A stretch of 64,000 nucleotides of DNA, from NCBI GenBank assembly GCA_963823275.1, contig CAWGKW010000002.1, positions 558,001 through 622,000 on the forward strand, read 5' to 3'. The DNA comes from RHKX01 sp963823275 (lineage in GTDB: Bacteria > Actinomycetota > Thermoleophilia > Solirubrobacterales > 70-9). Position 1 is the stretch's first letter. Every line of letters starts with the position of its first letter. Both the position numbers and the translations under genes were made by a program. Positions 19,179 through 27,886 of this stretch are shown here, one piece after another. The notes under the pieces were generated by a model. It was given only the letters and a program-made list of their open reading frames with translations, was not told where the DNA came from and did no database searches.

Positions 19179-20130
19179 TCACTCCGGCGCCCAGGAAGCG
19201 ACCCTCCCGGAGGTCGTCCAGCGCTTCGTTGACCGACTCGAGCGGGTAGGTGGTGACGTCGGTCTCGACCGGTACGCACGCGACGCGAGCTCGAGCATCT
19301 CCTCGCCGTCGCTGCGGGTCAGGTTGGCGACGGATCGCAGGACCCGCTCTCCCCAGAGCAGATCGTAGGAGAAGGCCGGGATCTCACTCATGTGGATGCC
19401 ACCGCAGACGACCGTCCCGCCCGGGGCGACGGCCGCCAGCGCCAGCGGGACGAGCGGGCCGACGGGGGCGAAGACGATCGCCGCGTCGAGCGGCTCCGGC
19501 GGTGCATCGCCGGACGCTCCCGCCCAGACGGCGCCGAGGCTGCGGGCGAACGCCTGGCCCTCCTCGTCGCCATCCCGGGTGAAGGCGAAGATGCGGCGAC
19601 CCTCGGAGGCGGCGACCTGGACGAGGATATGGGCCGCCGCGCCGAAGCCGAAGAAGCCCGATCCTCCCGGCGTCGCCGCACATCCGCAGCGAGCGGTAGC
19701 CGATCAGTCCGGCGCAGAGCAACGGGGCCGCCTGGACATCGGGATAGCTGGGCGGGATCGCAAAGCAGTAGCGCTCGTCGGCAACCGCGTACTCGGCGAA
19801 GCCGCCGTCGATGTCGGAGCCGGTGAAGCGAGCGAGCTCGCAGAGGTTCTCGCGGCCGGTTCGGCAGTAGCCGCACTCCCCGCAGGTCCAGCCGAGCCAG
19901 GGCACGCCCACCCGCCGATCCTCCTGGCCGACCACCTCGCCGACGATCTGATGGCCGAGGATCCGAGGTGGATCGGACACCTCGACCTCGCCGTCGATCA
20001 GGTGGAGATCGGTGCGGCAGATGCCGCAGGCGCGCACCTTGAGCAGGAGTTCACCCGGTCCCGCCTCGGGGATCTCGCGCTCGGCCGGCCGCAGCGGCTC
20101 GCCGGGCGCGTCGAAGACCATGGCCCTCAT
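19179..20130 (-). CDS. Zinc-dependent alcohol dehydrogenase (frame disrupted)
   Basis: A medium-chain zinc dehydrogenase of about 320-360 residues. Motifs: KVRACGICRTDLHLIDGE (catalytic Cys), RILGHQIVGEV, a structural zinc lobe TCGECGYCRTGRENLCE, GGFAEYAVADE, then a nucleotide fold with GFFGFGAAAHILVQVA and SEIPAFSYDLLWGERVLRSV. One extra base at 19657-19659 (CCC, GGG on the coding strand) and one missing base near 19280 break the frame. After the second, the family-like TDVTTYPLESVNEALDDLREGRF appears. The true 3' end is uncertain; the corrected frame runs to 19057, overlapping the end of the P450. Start MRAMVFDAPGEPL at 20130. Confidence 0.78.
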
Positions 20131-20172
20131 CCGAACAACCGCATGAGCGTTCGCAACCCCAGAAGGCCTCGG

Positions 20173-20376
20173 CTATTCGTCGCGGGCGGTGATTCGAAAC
20201 AGCGAGACGACCTCGGCGTTGTGCGCTTCGGGGTGAACGACGTAGGCGCTCGGGCCGCCACCGAACCAGCCGGCGGCTTCGTTGTCGCCGACGAAGATCC
20301 CGGGGTGATGTTTGCCGTCACCGTCCTCGACCCAGACGGGGTCGCCTTCCTTGAAACCGTGAACTTCCGCTTCCAT
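20173..20376 (-). CDS. Small hypothetical protein upstream of the dehydrogenase
   Basis: A 67-residue acidic soluble protein (MEAEVHGFKEGDPVWVEDGD). The small beta-rich sequence with DPVWV and GIFVGDNEAAGWFGGG looks like an SH3- or KOW-like barrel, but no family is recognised. The ATG at 20376 is preferred; the frame opens further back to 20442 with an arginine/proline-rich stretch that is unlikely to be translated. It lies 42 bases upstream of the dehydrogenase on the same strand. Confidence 0.55.
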   Translation of the reverse strand: MEAEVHGFKEGDPVWVEDGDGKHHPGIFVGDNEAAGWFGGGPSAYVVHPEAHNAEVVSLFRITARDE

Positions 20377-20461
20377 GACCACCAGCCTACCCGCTGGCCG
20401 TCTGGGCGAGGGTCGGATAGGTTGAATCGCGACATGGGCCAATCACCTGGGGAGGAAATCG

Positions 20462-20924
20462 ATGAGGTCAATGAGATTTGCGACCACGGCCGCGTTGCTG
20501 GTCGTGATCGGCGCAATCGCAATCGCCGGTTGCGGTGGAAGCGAGGACACGGTTCGACCGCTGCGGCGATCAGCAAGGACGACTTCATCGCGCAGGCCGA
20601 CCAGATCTGCGCCGCGGGGAACAAGGCCGATGCCGCGCCAGCAAGGAAGCGTTCAGCGGCGGCCAGCCGACGGAGGCCGAGGTCACGAGCTACGTCACCG
20701 ATTCAGTGGTCCCCTCCATCCAGGGTCAGATCGACGATATCCGCGCACTCGGTGCGCCGGAGGGGGACGAGGCCGAGGTCAACTCGTTCCTCGATACCGC
20801 CCAAGGAGCCCTCGATCAGGTCGAGGCCGATCCGAGCGCCATCACCACCGGTGGTGAGGATCCGTTCGATGAGACCAACAGACTGATGACCGTCTACGGG
20901 ATCACGGAGTGCGCGAACGGCTGA
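20462..20924 (+). CDS. Secreted lipoprotein (two -1 frame disruptions)
   Basis: About 154 residues after joining three frames. The signal peptide MRSMRFATTAALLVVIGAIA ends in IAGCGGSEDT, a good lipobox, so it is a membrane-anchored lipoprotein. The mature part is helical: AAISKDDFIAQADQICAAGN, SKEAFSGGQPTEAEVTSYVT, GQIDDIRALGAPEGDEAEV, ending ITECANG. Helical lipoproteins with D-F-I-x-x-A-D-x-I-C are frequent in actinobacteria, with no known function. Missing bases lie near 20555 and 20638. Confidence 0.68.
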
Positions 20925-21029
20925 GCCGCGGCCGTTGAGCGACCTTGAGGCAGACAGGGATCCGCCCCGCTCGACTGCTCATCCGTGGGCGTCGTCCGGG
21001 GTGTTGACCGGCTCTCTAGACTTCGGTAC

Positions 21030-21233
21030 ATGAAGACCGAGATACATCCCGAATACACCCTCTCCCACGTGCGCTGCGCCTGTGGCAATGAGTTTGATAC
21101 CCGCTCCACGAAGCCTGAGATCCACGTCGAGATCTGCTCGGCATGCCATCCGTTCTACACGGGCAAGCAGAAGCTGGTCGACACGGGCGGCAGGGTCGAG
21201 CGCTTCCGCCGTCGCGCGGCCAAGCAGTCTTAA
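21030..21233 (+). CDS. rpmE: Large ribosomal subunit protein bL31, zinc-binding form
   Basis: A 67-residue L31. MKTEIHPEYTLSHVRCACGN, then CSACHPFYTGKQKLVDTGGRVERF, gives the CxC plus CxxC zinc site of the C+ form, used when zinc is sufficient. The ATG at 21030 is at the family N-terminus. It begins the conserved run rpmE - DUF1385 - prfA - prmC - sua5 - rpiB - glyA found next to atp operons in actinobacteria. Confidence 0.96.
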   Translation: MKTEIHPEYTLSHVRCACGNEFDTRSTKPEIHVEICSACHPFYTGKQKLVDTGGRVERFRRRAAKQS

Positions 21234-21263
21234 CGCCCGCCGGCGTTCACGTCGGCTGAGGGA

Positions 21264-22244
21264 GTGAGCACCGCGGTCCGAGAGCTGCACGAGGCGGCGA
21301 CGCCGATGCCCGACGGCAAGCCCGTCGCCTCTCGCGACGCGCCCGTCGGCGGTCAGGCGATCCTCGAGGGCGTGATGATGCGCGGCGTCTCGACCTGGGC
21401 CGCCGCCGTCCGCAAACCCGACGGCGAGGTTCAGGTCACCTCCGAGCCGGTGGTCTCCTGGGCGAAGCGTCACCGCGTCCTGAGAGTGCCGGTGGTCCGT
21501 GGCGCCGTCGCGCTCGGCGAGTCGCTGAAGATCGGCTTCAAGGCGCTGGCGATCTCGGCCAACGCCCAGATCGAGGACGAGGAAGACCAGGAGCCGATCG
21601 GCGGGCTCACCTGGGGGCTGACGATCGCGCTCTCGATGGCGCTCGCGATTGGCCTGTTCTTCGTCATTCCCGTCGGGTTGACCAGCTTGATCAAGGACCA
21701 ACTTGGCTCAGCCGTGCTGTTCTGGCTCGTCGAGGGGGTCCTGCGGACCGCGATCTTCGTCGGCTACATCGTCGCGATCAGCCGCCTGCCCGACCTGCGG
21801 CGGGTCTTCGAGTACCACGGCGCCGAGCACAAGACCATCTCCTGCTTCGAGGCCGGCGACGAGCTGACGCCCGAACGGGCCGCTCGATACTCACGGCTCC
21901 ATCCCCGCTGCGGGACCAGCTTCCTGCTGATCGTCATGGTCCTGGCGATCTTCGTCTTCGCCCCGCTCGGGCTGCCCGCCTGGTACTGGCTCGTGATCTC
22001 CCGGATCGTCGGAATACCGCTGATCGCAGGGCTCTCATACGAGGTGATCAAGTGGGCGGGGCGCAACCGGCGCAGGCCGTGGGTGCGGAGGCTGATGTGG
22101 CCGGGGTTGATGCTGCAGAACCTGACGACCCGCGAGCCCGATCACGATCAGCTCGAGGTTGCGATCGCCTCCCTACGTGAGGTGCTCGCGGTCGAGGGCA
22201 CCGACATCGACAGGCAGGAGAGCCCGATCGAAATAGTCGCGTAG
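21264..22244 (+). CDS. DUF1385 family membrane protein (YqhQ-like)
   Basis: A 326-residue DUF1385 protein, GTG start. Signature segments are DAPVGGQAILEGVMMRGVSTWAAAVRKPDG at residues about 26-55, RVPVVRGAVALGESL, then membrane helices and the conserved RRVFEYHGAEHKTISCFE and HPRCGTSFLLIVM motifs. His, Cys and Glu in these motifs suggest metal binding. It is usually encoded beside prfA and rpmE, exactly as here, but its molecular function is unknown. Confidence 0.9.
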   Translation: MSTAVRELHEAATPMPDGKPVASRDAPVGGQAILEGVMMRGVSTWAAAVRKPDGEVQVTSEPVVSWAKRHRVLRVPVVRGAVALGESLKIGFKALAISANAQIEDEEDQEPIGGLTWGLTIALSMALAIGLFFVIPVGLTSLIKDQLGSAVLFWLVEGVLRTAIFVGYIVAISRLPDLRRVFEYHGAEHKTISCFEAGDELTPERAARYSRLHPRCGTSFLLIVMVLAIFVFAPLGLPAWYWLVISRIVGIPLIAGLSYEVIKWAGRNRRRPWVRRLMWPGLMLQNLTTREPDHDQLEVAIASLREVLAVEGTDIDRQESPIEIVA

Positions 22245-22253
22245 CCTCGCCCC

Positions 22254-23207
22254 ATGGCCCGTAGCCACGATCACTCCCACGTGGATTCCTCCGCCCTCGG
22301 CCGGCATTCCCACGGGGTCTCGGCCGACGCGGATCGCTCGAAGCTGACGATCGCCCTGGTCCTGATTCTCGGGTTCATGGCGGTCGAGGTGGCCGTCGGC
22401 ATCCTCGCCAACTCGCTCGCGCTGCTCTCCGACGCGGCGCACATGCTCACCGATGCGGTGGCGCTCGTCCTGGCCCTGGTTGCGATCGGGTTGGCCGCTC
22501 GCCCCGCCAAGGGCGCGATGACGTTCGGCTGGCAGCGCGCCGGGATCCTCAGCGCCCAGTTCAACGGAGCGACGCTGCTCGTCCTCGGATTGCTGATCGT
22601 CTACGAGGGAATCCGCCGGCTGATCGACCCGCCGGTCGTCGAAGGCGGGATCGTCTTCGCCGTCGCGATCCTCGGCATCGGCGTCAACCTGGTCGCCACC
22701 TGGACGCTCTCGAAGGCCAATCGCGAATCGCTGAACGTCGAGGGAGCCTTTCAGCATCTGCTCACCGATCTCGCTGCTTTCATCTTCACGGCCATCGCCG
22801 GCCTCGTGATCTTCACCACCGGCTTCGATCAGGCCGATGGGATCGCATCGCTGATCGTCGCCGCGATCATGCTCCACTCCTCCTACGGTCTGCTCAGGGA
22901 GTCCGGCCGCGTCTTCCTCGAGGCGGCGCCTCGCGGTCTCGACCCCGACCGGATCGGCAACGCGATGGTCGCGGTCCCCGGCGTCGTCGAGGTCCACGAT
23001 CTCCACGTCTGGGAGGTCACCTCGGGTTTTCCCGCCCTCTCGGCCCACGTTCTCGTCGATGTCGAAACCGATTGCCACGCGATTCGCCTGGCGCTCGAGC
23101 ACGAGATCCATGAGTCCTTCGAGATCGATCACACGACCATGCAGGTCGAGCATCGCCACCCTGAGGCGCTGCTTCGAGTCGAGCTGCCGTCAGACTCAGG
23201 GACATGA
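22254..23207 (+). CDS. Cation diffusion facilitator (zinc/cobalt efflux, CzcD-type)
   Basis: A 317-residue CDF proton-antiporter that exports divalent metals. A histidine-rich N-terminus (MARSHDHSHVDSSALGRHSH) is followed by six membrane helices. The metal sites are SDAAHMLTDA in helix II and FQHLLTDLAAF in helix V. A cytosolic C-terminal domain starts near VVEVHDLHVWEVTSG. The HxxxD pairs favour zinc. Inserted between DUF1385 and prfA; its stop overlaps the prfA start (ATGA). Confidence 0.92.
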   Translation: MARSHDHSHVDSSALGRHSHGVSADADRSKLTIALVLILGFMAVEVAVGILANSLALLSDAAHMLTDAVALVLALVAIGLAARPAKGAMTFGWQRAGILSAQFNGATLLVLGLLIVYEGIRRLIDPPVVEGGIVFAVAILGIGVNLVATWTLSKANRESLNVEGAFQHLLTDLAAFIFTAIAGLVIFTTGFDQADGIASLIVAAIMLHSSYGLLRESGRVFLEAAPRGLDPDRIGNAMVAVPGVVEVHDLHVWEVTSGFPALSAHVLVDVETDCHAIRLALEHEIHESFEIDHTTMQVEHRHPEALLRVELPSDSGT

Positions 23208-24275
23208 TCGAGCAGCTCGTCAACCAGATCGAGGAACGGTTCGCCGGCCTGGAGCGCGACATGTCCGACCCCGAGGTGATCGCCGACCGGCAGCGTTACG
23301 CGGCGGTCGGGCGCGAGTACAGCGAGCTCGAGACCGCGCATCGGTTGGCGCAGGAGTGGCGGACGCTCAACGACGACCTCGAGGGCGCCCGCGAGCTGCT
23401 CGCCGACGATGAGGACGAGGAGCTGCGCCGGGTCGTGGCGGAGGCTCCCGAGCGGCTCGAGGAGCTGGCCGAGGGGATCCGGCTGGCGATGGTCGAGGCC
23501 GATCCCAACGACGACAAGAACGTCCTGGTTGAGATCCGCGGGGGAGCCGGCGGCGACGAGGCGGCGCTGTTCGCGGGGGATCTCTACAAGATGCTGAGCC
23601 GGTATGCGGAGGAGCGCGGCTTCAGCACCGAGGTCCTCTCCCAGAGCCCGGCGGAGGTCGGGGGCTTCAAGGACATCACCTTTGCGATCAAGGGCGAGGG
23701 CGCGTATTCGATCTTCAAGTACGAGGGCGGAACCCATCGGGTCCAGCGGGTGCCTAAGACCGAGTCGCAGGGTCGCATTCACACCTCCACCGCCACCGTC
23801 GCCGTGCTCCCCGAGGCCGAGGAGGTCGACGTCGCGGTCGATCCCAACGATCTGCAGGTCGACGTCTACCGGTCGTCGGGCCCCGGGCGGGCAGTCGGTC
23901 AACACGACCGACTCGGCCGTTCGCATCACCCACAAGCCGAGCGGGATCGTCGTCTCCATGCAGGACGAGAAATCACAGCTTCAGAACCGCGACAAGGCGA
24001 TGCGGGTGCTGCGCGCGCGGCTGCTCGAGAAGGCGATCGCCGACCAGCAGGCGGAGATCTCCGCCGAGCGCAAATCGCAGGTCGGGACGGGCGAGCGCTC
24101 CGAGAAGGTTCGCACCTACAACTTCCCCCAGGGCAGGGTCACCGACCACCGGATCAAGCTGACCAGCCATGCCCTCGACGAGATCCTCAACGGTGACCTC
24201 CGCGAGTTCAGCGATGCGCTCGGCGCCGAGGAGAAGCGGCGCAAGCTCGAGGCGCAGGCGGCCGGGGCCGGGTGA
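23204..24275 (+). CDS. prfA: Peptide chain release factor 1 (+1 frame disruption at GGQ)
   Basis: Release factor 1, which reads UAA/UAG and triggers peptide release; 356 residues when corrected. MIEQLVNQIEERFAGLERDM opens the N-terminal domain; FKYEGGTHRVQRVPKTESQGR and IHTSTATVAVLPEAEEV precede the catalytic loop. One extra G in GGG at 23885-23887 shifts the frame exactly inside SSGPGGQSVNTTDSA, the GGQ motif that hydrolyses peptidyl-tRNA. The rest (KPSGIVVSMQDEKSQLQNRDKA to the end) is in the +1 frame. Assignment to RF1 rather than RF2 rests on the following prmC and the context. As a near-essential gene it should be intact, so sequence error is likely. Confidence 0.9.
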
Positions 24276-25120
24276 CCGACGCCGGGACCGTTGCCGAGGC
24301 GCTCTCGTCCGCGACCGCCGCCTTCGACGCCGCCGGGGTCGACTCGCCCCGCCTCGACGCGGAGCTTCTGCTCGTCGCGGCCACCGCACGTACTCGCGAG
24401 CAGCTCGCGATCGATCCTGATGCACCCGTCAGCGGTCCTCAGGGCCGCCACTTCGGTGCCCTCGTGCGTCGCCGCGTGGCCCGGGAGCCGATCGCCTACA
24501 TCCTCGGTCACCGCGGATTCAGAAATCTCGACCTGCGCACGGATCGTCGGGCTCTGATGCCGCGGCCGGAGACCGAGCTGCTGGTCGAGGTGGCGCTCGA
24601 ACTGGAGCCGTCGCGGATTCTCGACGTCGGCACCGGCAGCGGGGCAATCGCGCTCGCGCTCGCCGATGAGATGCCCGCCGCCGAGGTGGTCGCCGTCGAT
24701 GTCTCCGCGGAGGCGCTCATGGTGGCCGAGGCCAACGCCCGGGCCCTCGGGTTCGTCGATCGGGTCGGGTTTCGTCTTGGGCCGGCACCCTCGGCTGCGG
24801 CGGATGGGCCCTTCGACCTCGTCGTCGCGAACCTGCCCTACATCCCGGACTCCGACCGGCGGATGCTCGCGCCCGAGATCACCCGTTACGAGCCCAATGT
24901 CGCCCTGTTCTCCGGCCCCGACGGGCTCGAAGCGATCGGTGAGCTGCTCGCCGACCTGGCGCCCGGGGGTGCCGGCCCCGACTGCGGCGCGGTGGCGCTG
25001 GAGATCGGCCAGGGTCAGGGCGAGGATGTCCGGCGACTGATCGGCGCCGCGGGCTTCGACCGGGTCGAGGTGCGCCCCGATCTCGCCGGGATCGATCGCG
25101 TCGTGCTTGGTCGGCGATGA
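24272..25120 (+). CDS. prmC: Release factor glutamine methyltransferase
   Basis: A 282-residue PrmC/HemK that methylates the glutamine of the GGQ motif in release factors. An N-terminal helical domain is followed by an AdoMet fold: PSRILDVGTGSGAIALALADEM and VVAVDVSAEALMVAEANA. The active-site motif reads NLPYIPDS, with leucine in the place of the first proline of the common NPPY. GTG start overlapping the prfA stop, so both are co-translated with their substrate. Followed by sua5 with an ATGA overlap. Confidence 0.93.
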   Translation: MTDAGTVAEALSSATAAFDAAGVDSPRLDAELLLVAATARTREQLAIDPDAPVSGPQGRHFGALVRRRVAREPIAYILGHRGFRNLDLRTDRRALMPRPETELLVEVALELEPSRILDVGTGSGAIALALADEMPAAEVVAVDVSAEALMVAEANARALGFVDRVGFRLGPAPSAAADGPFDLVVANLPYIPDSDRRMLAPEITRYEPNVALFSGPDGLEAIGELLADLAPGGAGPDCGAVALEIGQGQGEDVRRLIGAAGFDRVEVRPDLAGIDRVVLGRR

Positions 25121-25774
25121 CCGAGGTCGTCTCGATCGCTCGACGACGGGGCAGCGGCCGCCCGCGCCGCGCTGGAGCGGTGCATCATCGGCGGCGGGGT
25201 TGCGATCTTTCCCGCCGACGGGCTCTACGGGCTCGCCTGCGACCCGCTTCGAGCCGCCTCGATCGAGCGGATCCACTCGATTAAGGGCCGTGACGACGGC
25301 AAGCCCTCGGCGGTCCTCTACTTCTCGCCGCTGGCGATGCGCGAGCTGCTCAGCGGCCTCGGCGAGCGCAGCCGCGATGCGATCGGCGCGCTGCTTCCCG
25401 GGGCGGTGACCCTCGTCCTCGCCAATCCCGAGCATCGATATCCGCTCGCCTGCCGAGCCGACCCCGAGCGGCTCGGCGTCCGCCTGATCGGCGGGCCGCT
25501 GGCCGGCGCCTCCTGCGCGATCCTTCAGACCAGCGCCAACCTCAGCGGCTCGCCGCCTCCGGCGGATTTCGAGGAGATCGATCCCGGCATCCTCGGTGCG
25601 GTGGACCTGGCGATCGACGGCGGCGAGCTGACCGGCCTGCCGTCCACGGTCGTCGACCTGACGGCGATCGAGACGGGCGGGGGGTGGAAGGTCCTCCGCG
25701 AGGGCGCCGTGTCCAGGGCGGATCTGGAGCGGTCACTGGGGGGAGTGGGTTTGGGCATCGAGGGCAGGACCTGA
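25117..25774 (+). CDS. L-threonylcarbamoyladenylate synthase (one +1 disruption)
   Basis: A Sua5/YrdC/TsaC-family enzyme of about 218 residues. It makes threonylcarbamoyl-AMP from threonine, bicarbonate and ATP for the t6A37 tRNA modification. Landmarks: GGVAIFPADGLYGLACDP, HSIKGRDDGKPSAVLYFSP, LLPGAVTLVLAN, RLIGGPLAGASCAILQTSANLSGSPPPADF and GLPSTVVDL. The first eight codons (MTEVVSIA) are in one frame, and an extra base near 25139-25142 shifts to the main frame (DDGAAAARAALERC). Overlaps the prmC stop by four bases. Confidence 0.87.
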
Positions 25775-25876
25775 GCTCCAGGTCATCCCTCACCCGCCTA
25801 CCGAGGGAGACGCTTCAGGTTCATTGGTGGATTACCACTGACATCCAACGAAAATCCGCCAACGAACTGCCCACCG

Positions 25877-25910
25877 CGCCGCCCGACCGGACCGGACGCG
25901 AAGCGGAGCC
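25877..25910. repeat. Partial copy of the palindromic repeat
   Basis: It contains CGCCGCCCGACCGGACCGG followed by ACGCGAAGCGGAGCC, matching the left half and loop of the full copies. The right stem arm (GATCCGGTCGG) is missing and replaced by CCCACCCCACCA, so the copy is truncated. Confidence 0.6.
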
Positions 25911-25935
25911 CACCCCACCAGCAGACCCGACGCCC

Positions 25936-26003
25936 TTGCCGAGCGATAACACGGCGCCACCCGACTGGACCGGACGCGCAGCGGAGGATCCAGTCGGAGT
26001 TAC
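25936..26003. repeat. Full copy 1 of the 75-base palindromic repeat
   Basis: Starts TTGCCGAGCGATAACAC. The stem arms are GACTGGA (25963-25969) and TCCAGTC (25989-25995), enclosing CCGGACGCGCAGCGGAGGA with an inner CGC/GCG hairpin. Compared with copy 2, both arms differ by one complementary base (T-A here, C-G there), which preserves pairing. Confidence 0.75.
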
Positions 26004-26010
26004 TTGGCCC

Positions 26011-26078
26011 CTGCCGAGCGATAACACCGCGCCGCCCGACCGGACCGGACGCGCAGCGGAGGATCCGGTCGGGGTGAT
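26011..26078. repeat. Full copy 2 of the 75-base palindromic repeat
   Basis: Starts CTGCCGAGCGATAACAC, 75 bases after copy 1. The stem arms are GACCGGA (26038-26044) and TCCGGTC (26064-26070) around the same 19-base loop sequence. It ends GGGGTGAT, about 35 bases before the rpiB GTG start. Confidence 0.75.
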
Positions 26079-26112
26079 CTATCCGGCCCGGGCCGTTGGT
26101 AGCCTCGATTGC

Positions 26113-26580
26113 GTGCGCATCGCGATCGGATCCGACCACGCGGGCTTCGAGCTCAAGCAGGCCGTGGCTTCCTCATTGAGGGCGGCCGGGCATGAGCTGA
26201 TCGACGTGGGCACCGATTCCGAGGAGTCGGTGGATTACCCCGAACCCGCCGCCCGATCCGCGAGCCTGGTCGGCAGGGGAGAGGCCGATCGCGCGGTGAT
26301 CGTCTGTGGCTCCGGCGTGGGGGTCGCGATCGCCGCCAACAAGGTCGACGGCGTTCGTGCCGTCAACGCCCATGACGTCGAGGAGGCCGAGATGAGCCGT
26401 CGTCACAATGACGTCAACGTGCTCACGCTCGCCGGTCGCCGGCTCGATCCCGCGGCCGCCGAGCCGATCGTCGCGACGTTCCTGACGACTGATTTCGAAG
26501 GGGGCCGTCACGCTCGGCGGGTCGAGAAGATCACCGCGCTCGAGCACCCGTCCGAATCAGGGACCGTTTCCGCAGATTGA
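26113..26580 (+). CDS. rpiB: Ribose-5-phosphate isomerase B
   Basis: A 155-residue RpiB, which interconverts ribose 5-phosphate and ribulose 5-phosphate. VRIAIGSDHAGFELKQAV opens the family; the active-site cysteine is in VIVCGSGVGVAIAANKV, and the phosphate-binding region follows with AEMSRRHNDVNVLTLAGR. The GTG at 26113 is the family start; the long upstream extension through the repeat array is rejected. Followed by glyA after 22 bases, the usual actinobacterial order. Confidence 0.93.
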   Translation: MRIAIGSDHAGFELKQAVASSLRAAGHELIDVGTDSEESVDYPEPAARSASLVGRGEADRAVIVCGSGVGVAIAANKVDGVRAVNAHDVEEAEMSRRHNDVNVLTLAGRRLDPAAAEPIVATFLTTDFEGGRHARRVEKITALEHPSESGTVSAD

Positions 26581-26602
26581 CAACGAGAGCGAGAGCCTAA
26601 CC

Positions 26603-27886
26603 ATGAGTGAGCTTCCCGAGGACTTCCAGAACGCGCCGCTGAGCGCCGTCGACCCCGATATCGCACGCGTCCTCGACCGTGAGCTGGAGCGCCAGCAGAA
26701 CACGCTCGAGATGATCGCCTCCGAGAACTTCGTGCCCCAGGCGGTCCTCGAGGCAGCTGGATCGGTGCTGACCAACAAGTACGCCGAGGGCTATCCCGGC
26801 AAGCGCTACTACGGTGGTTGCGAGGAGGTCGACGTCGCTGAGCAGCTCGCCATCGACCGCGCCAAGGAGCTGTTCGGGGCAGAGCATGCCAACGTCCAGC
26901 CCCACGCCGGCGCGCAGGCCAACAGCGCCGTCTACTCGGCTCTACTCGAGCCCGGCGATACCTTCCTCGGCCTGGCGCTCGATCACGGCGGGCATCTCTC
27001 CCACGGGATGAAGCTGAACATGTCGGGCAAGCTCTACAACCCCGTGCCCTACCACGTCGATCGGGAGAGCTTTCTCGTCGACATGGACGAGGTTGCGTCG
27101 CTGGCCGCCGAGCACAAGCCGAAGATGATCATCGCCGGGTGGTCGGCGTACCCGCGCCGGCTCGACTTTCCCGCCTTCCGTGAGATCGCCGACTCCGTCG
27201 GCGCCCTGCTGATGGTCGACATGGCCCATTTCGCCGGCCTCGTCGCCGCCGGTGAACACCCGAACCCCGTCCCTCATGCCGACGTCGTCACAACCACCGT
27301 CCACAAGACGCTCGCCGGCCCGCGCAGCGGTTTGATCCTCTGCCGCGAGGAGCACAGGGCGGCGATCAATCGGGGGATCTTCCCCGGCAACCAGGGCGGC
27401 CCCCTGATGCATGCGATCGCGGCCAAGGCGGTCGCCTTCAAGATCGCGGCAACCGAGGAGTTCCGGGCACGTCAGCGGCAGACGATCGCCAACGCCCGCG
27501 CGTTCGCCGACGAGCTGATCGCCGGGGGCATCCCAGTGCTCACCGGGGGGACCGACGTCCATCTCGTCCTGGTCGACGTCACCGCCAAGGGGCTCGACGG
27601 AAGCACCGCCGAGGAGCGGCTCGAGGAGATCGGCATCACCGTCAACCGCAACGCCATCCCGTTCGACGAGCGGCCGCCGATGAACCCGTCGGGATTGCGG
27701 ATCGGCACCCCGGCGCTGACCACTCGCGGGCTCGTCGAAGAGGACATGAGGGAGATCGCCAGGGTGATCTGTGCGGCGCTCTCGGAGGAGTTCGAGGCCG
27801 AACGCGACGCGCTCAAGGCTCGGACGAGGGCGCTCGTCGACGCCTACCCGCTCTACCCGCAGCTGACCGCGAGAACTACCGTTTGA
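26603..27886 (+). CDS. glyA: Serine hydroxymethyltransferase
   Basis: A 427-residue PLP enzyme that converts serine plus tetrahydrofolate to glycine plus methylene-THF. The PLP lysine is in VVTTTVHKTLAGPRSG; other landmarks are MIASENFVPQAV, GYPGKRYYGGCEEVDVAE, ANVQPHAGAQANSAVY, LDHGGHLSHG and MADFAGL-type MVDMAHFAGLVAAG. Length and start are normal. Its stop overlaps the TTG start of the next gene (TTGA), so that glycosyltransferase-like gene is coupled to it. Confidence 0.97.
   Translation: MSELPEDFQNAPLSAVDPDIARVLDRELERQQNTLEMIASENFVPQAVLEAAGSVLTNKYAEGYPGKRYYGGCEEVDVAEQLAIDRAKELFGAEHANVQPHAGAQANSAVYSALLEPGDTFLGLALDHGGHLSHGMKLNMSGKLYNPVPYHVDRESFLVDMDEVASLAAEHKPKMIIAGWSAYPRRLDFPAFREIADSVGALLMVDMAHFAGLVAAGEHPNPVPHADVVTTTVHKTLAGPRSGLILCREEHRAAINRGIFPGNQGGPLMHAIAAKAVAFKIAATEEFRARQRQTIANARAFADELIAGGIPVLTGGTDVHLVLVDVTAKGLDGSTAEERLEEIGITVNRNAIPFDERPPMNPSGLRIGTPALTTRGLVEEDMREIARVICAALSEEFEAERDALKARTRALVDAYPLYPQLTARTTV

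Larger units (their letters stand above)
25775..26112. other. 338-base intergenic region filled with a palindromic repeat array
   Basis: No gene is called here. The region between sua5 and rpiB holds one partial and two full copies of a 75-base repeat (see repeat entries), preceded by a short AT-richer stretch. An open frame continues from rpiB upstream through it to 25684, but it translates the repeats into near-identical peptides and is not a plausible coding extension. The promoter for rpiB-glyA may lie in the last 30-40 bases. Confidence 0.7.

Noticed and set aside
23204..24275. Programmed frameshift as an established feature of prfA
   Set aside because: No in-frame stop or upstream Shine-Dalgarno stimulator at the site, and identical CGGGC errors occur in unrelated genes; kept only as a hypothesis.
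25877..26078. CRISPR array
   Set aside because: Only two full copies plus a fragment, no unique spacers, no cas genes, and an extended palindrome instead of a short repeat with spacers.
25684..26112. Upstream extension of rpiB through the repeat array
   Set aside because: Would translate the 75-base repeats; RpiB proteins begin at the GTG at 26113.
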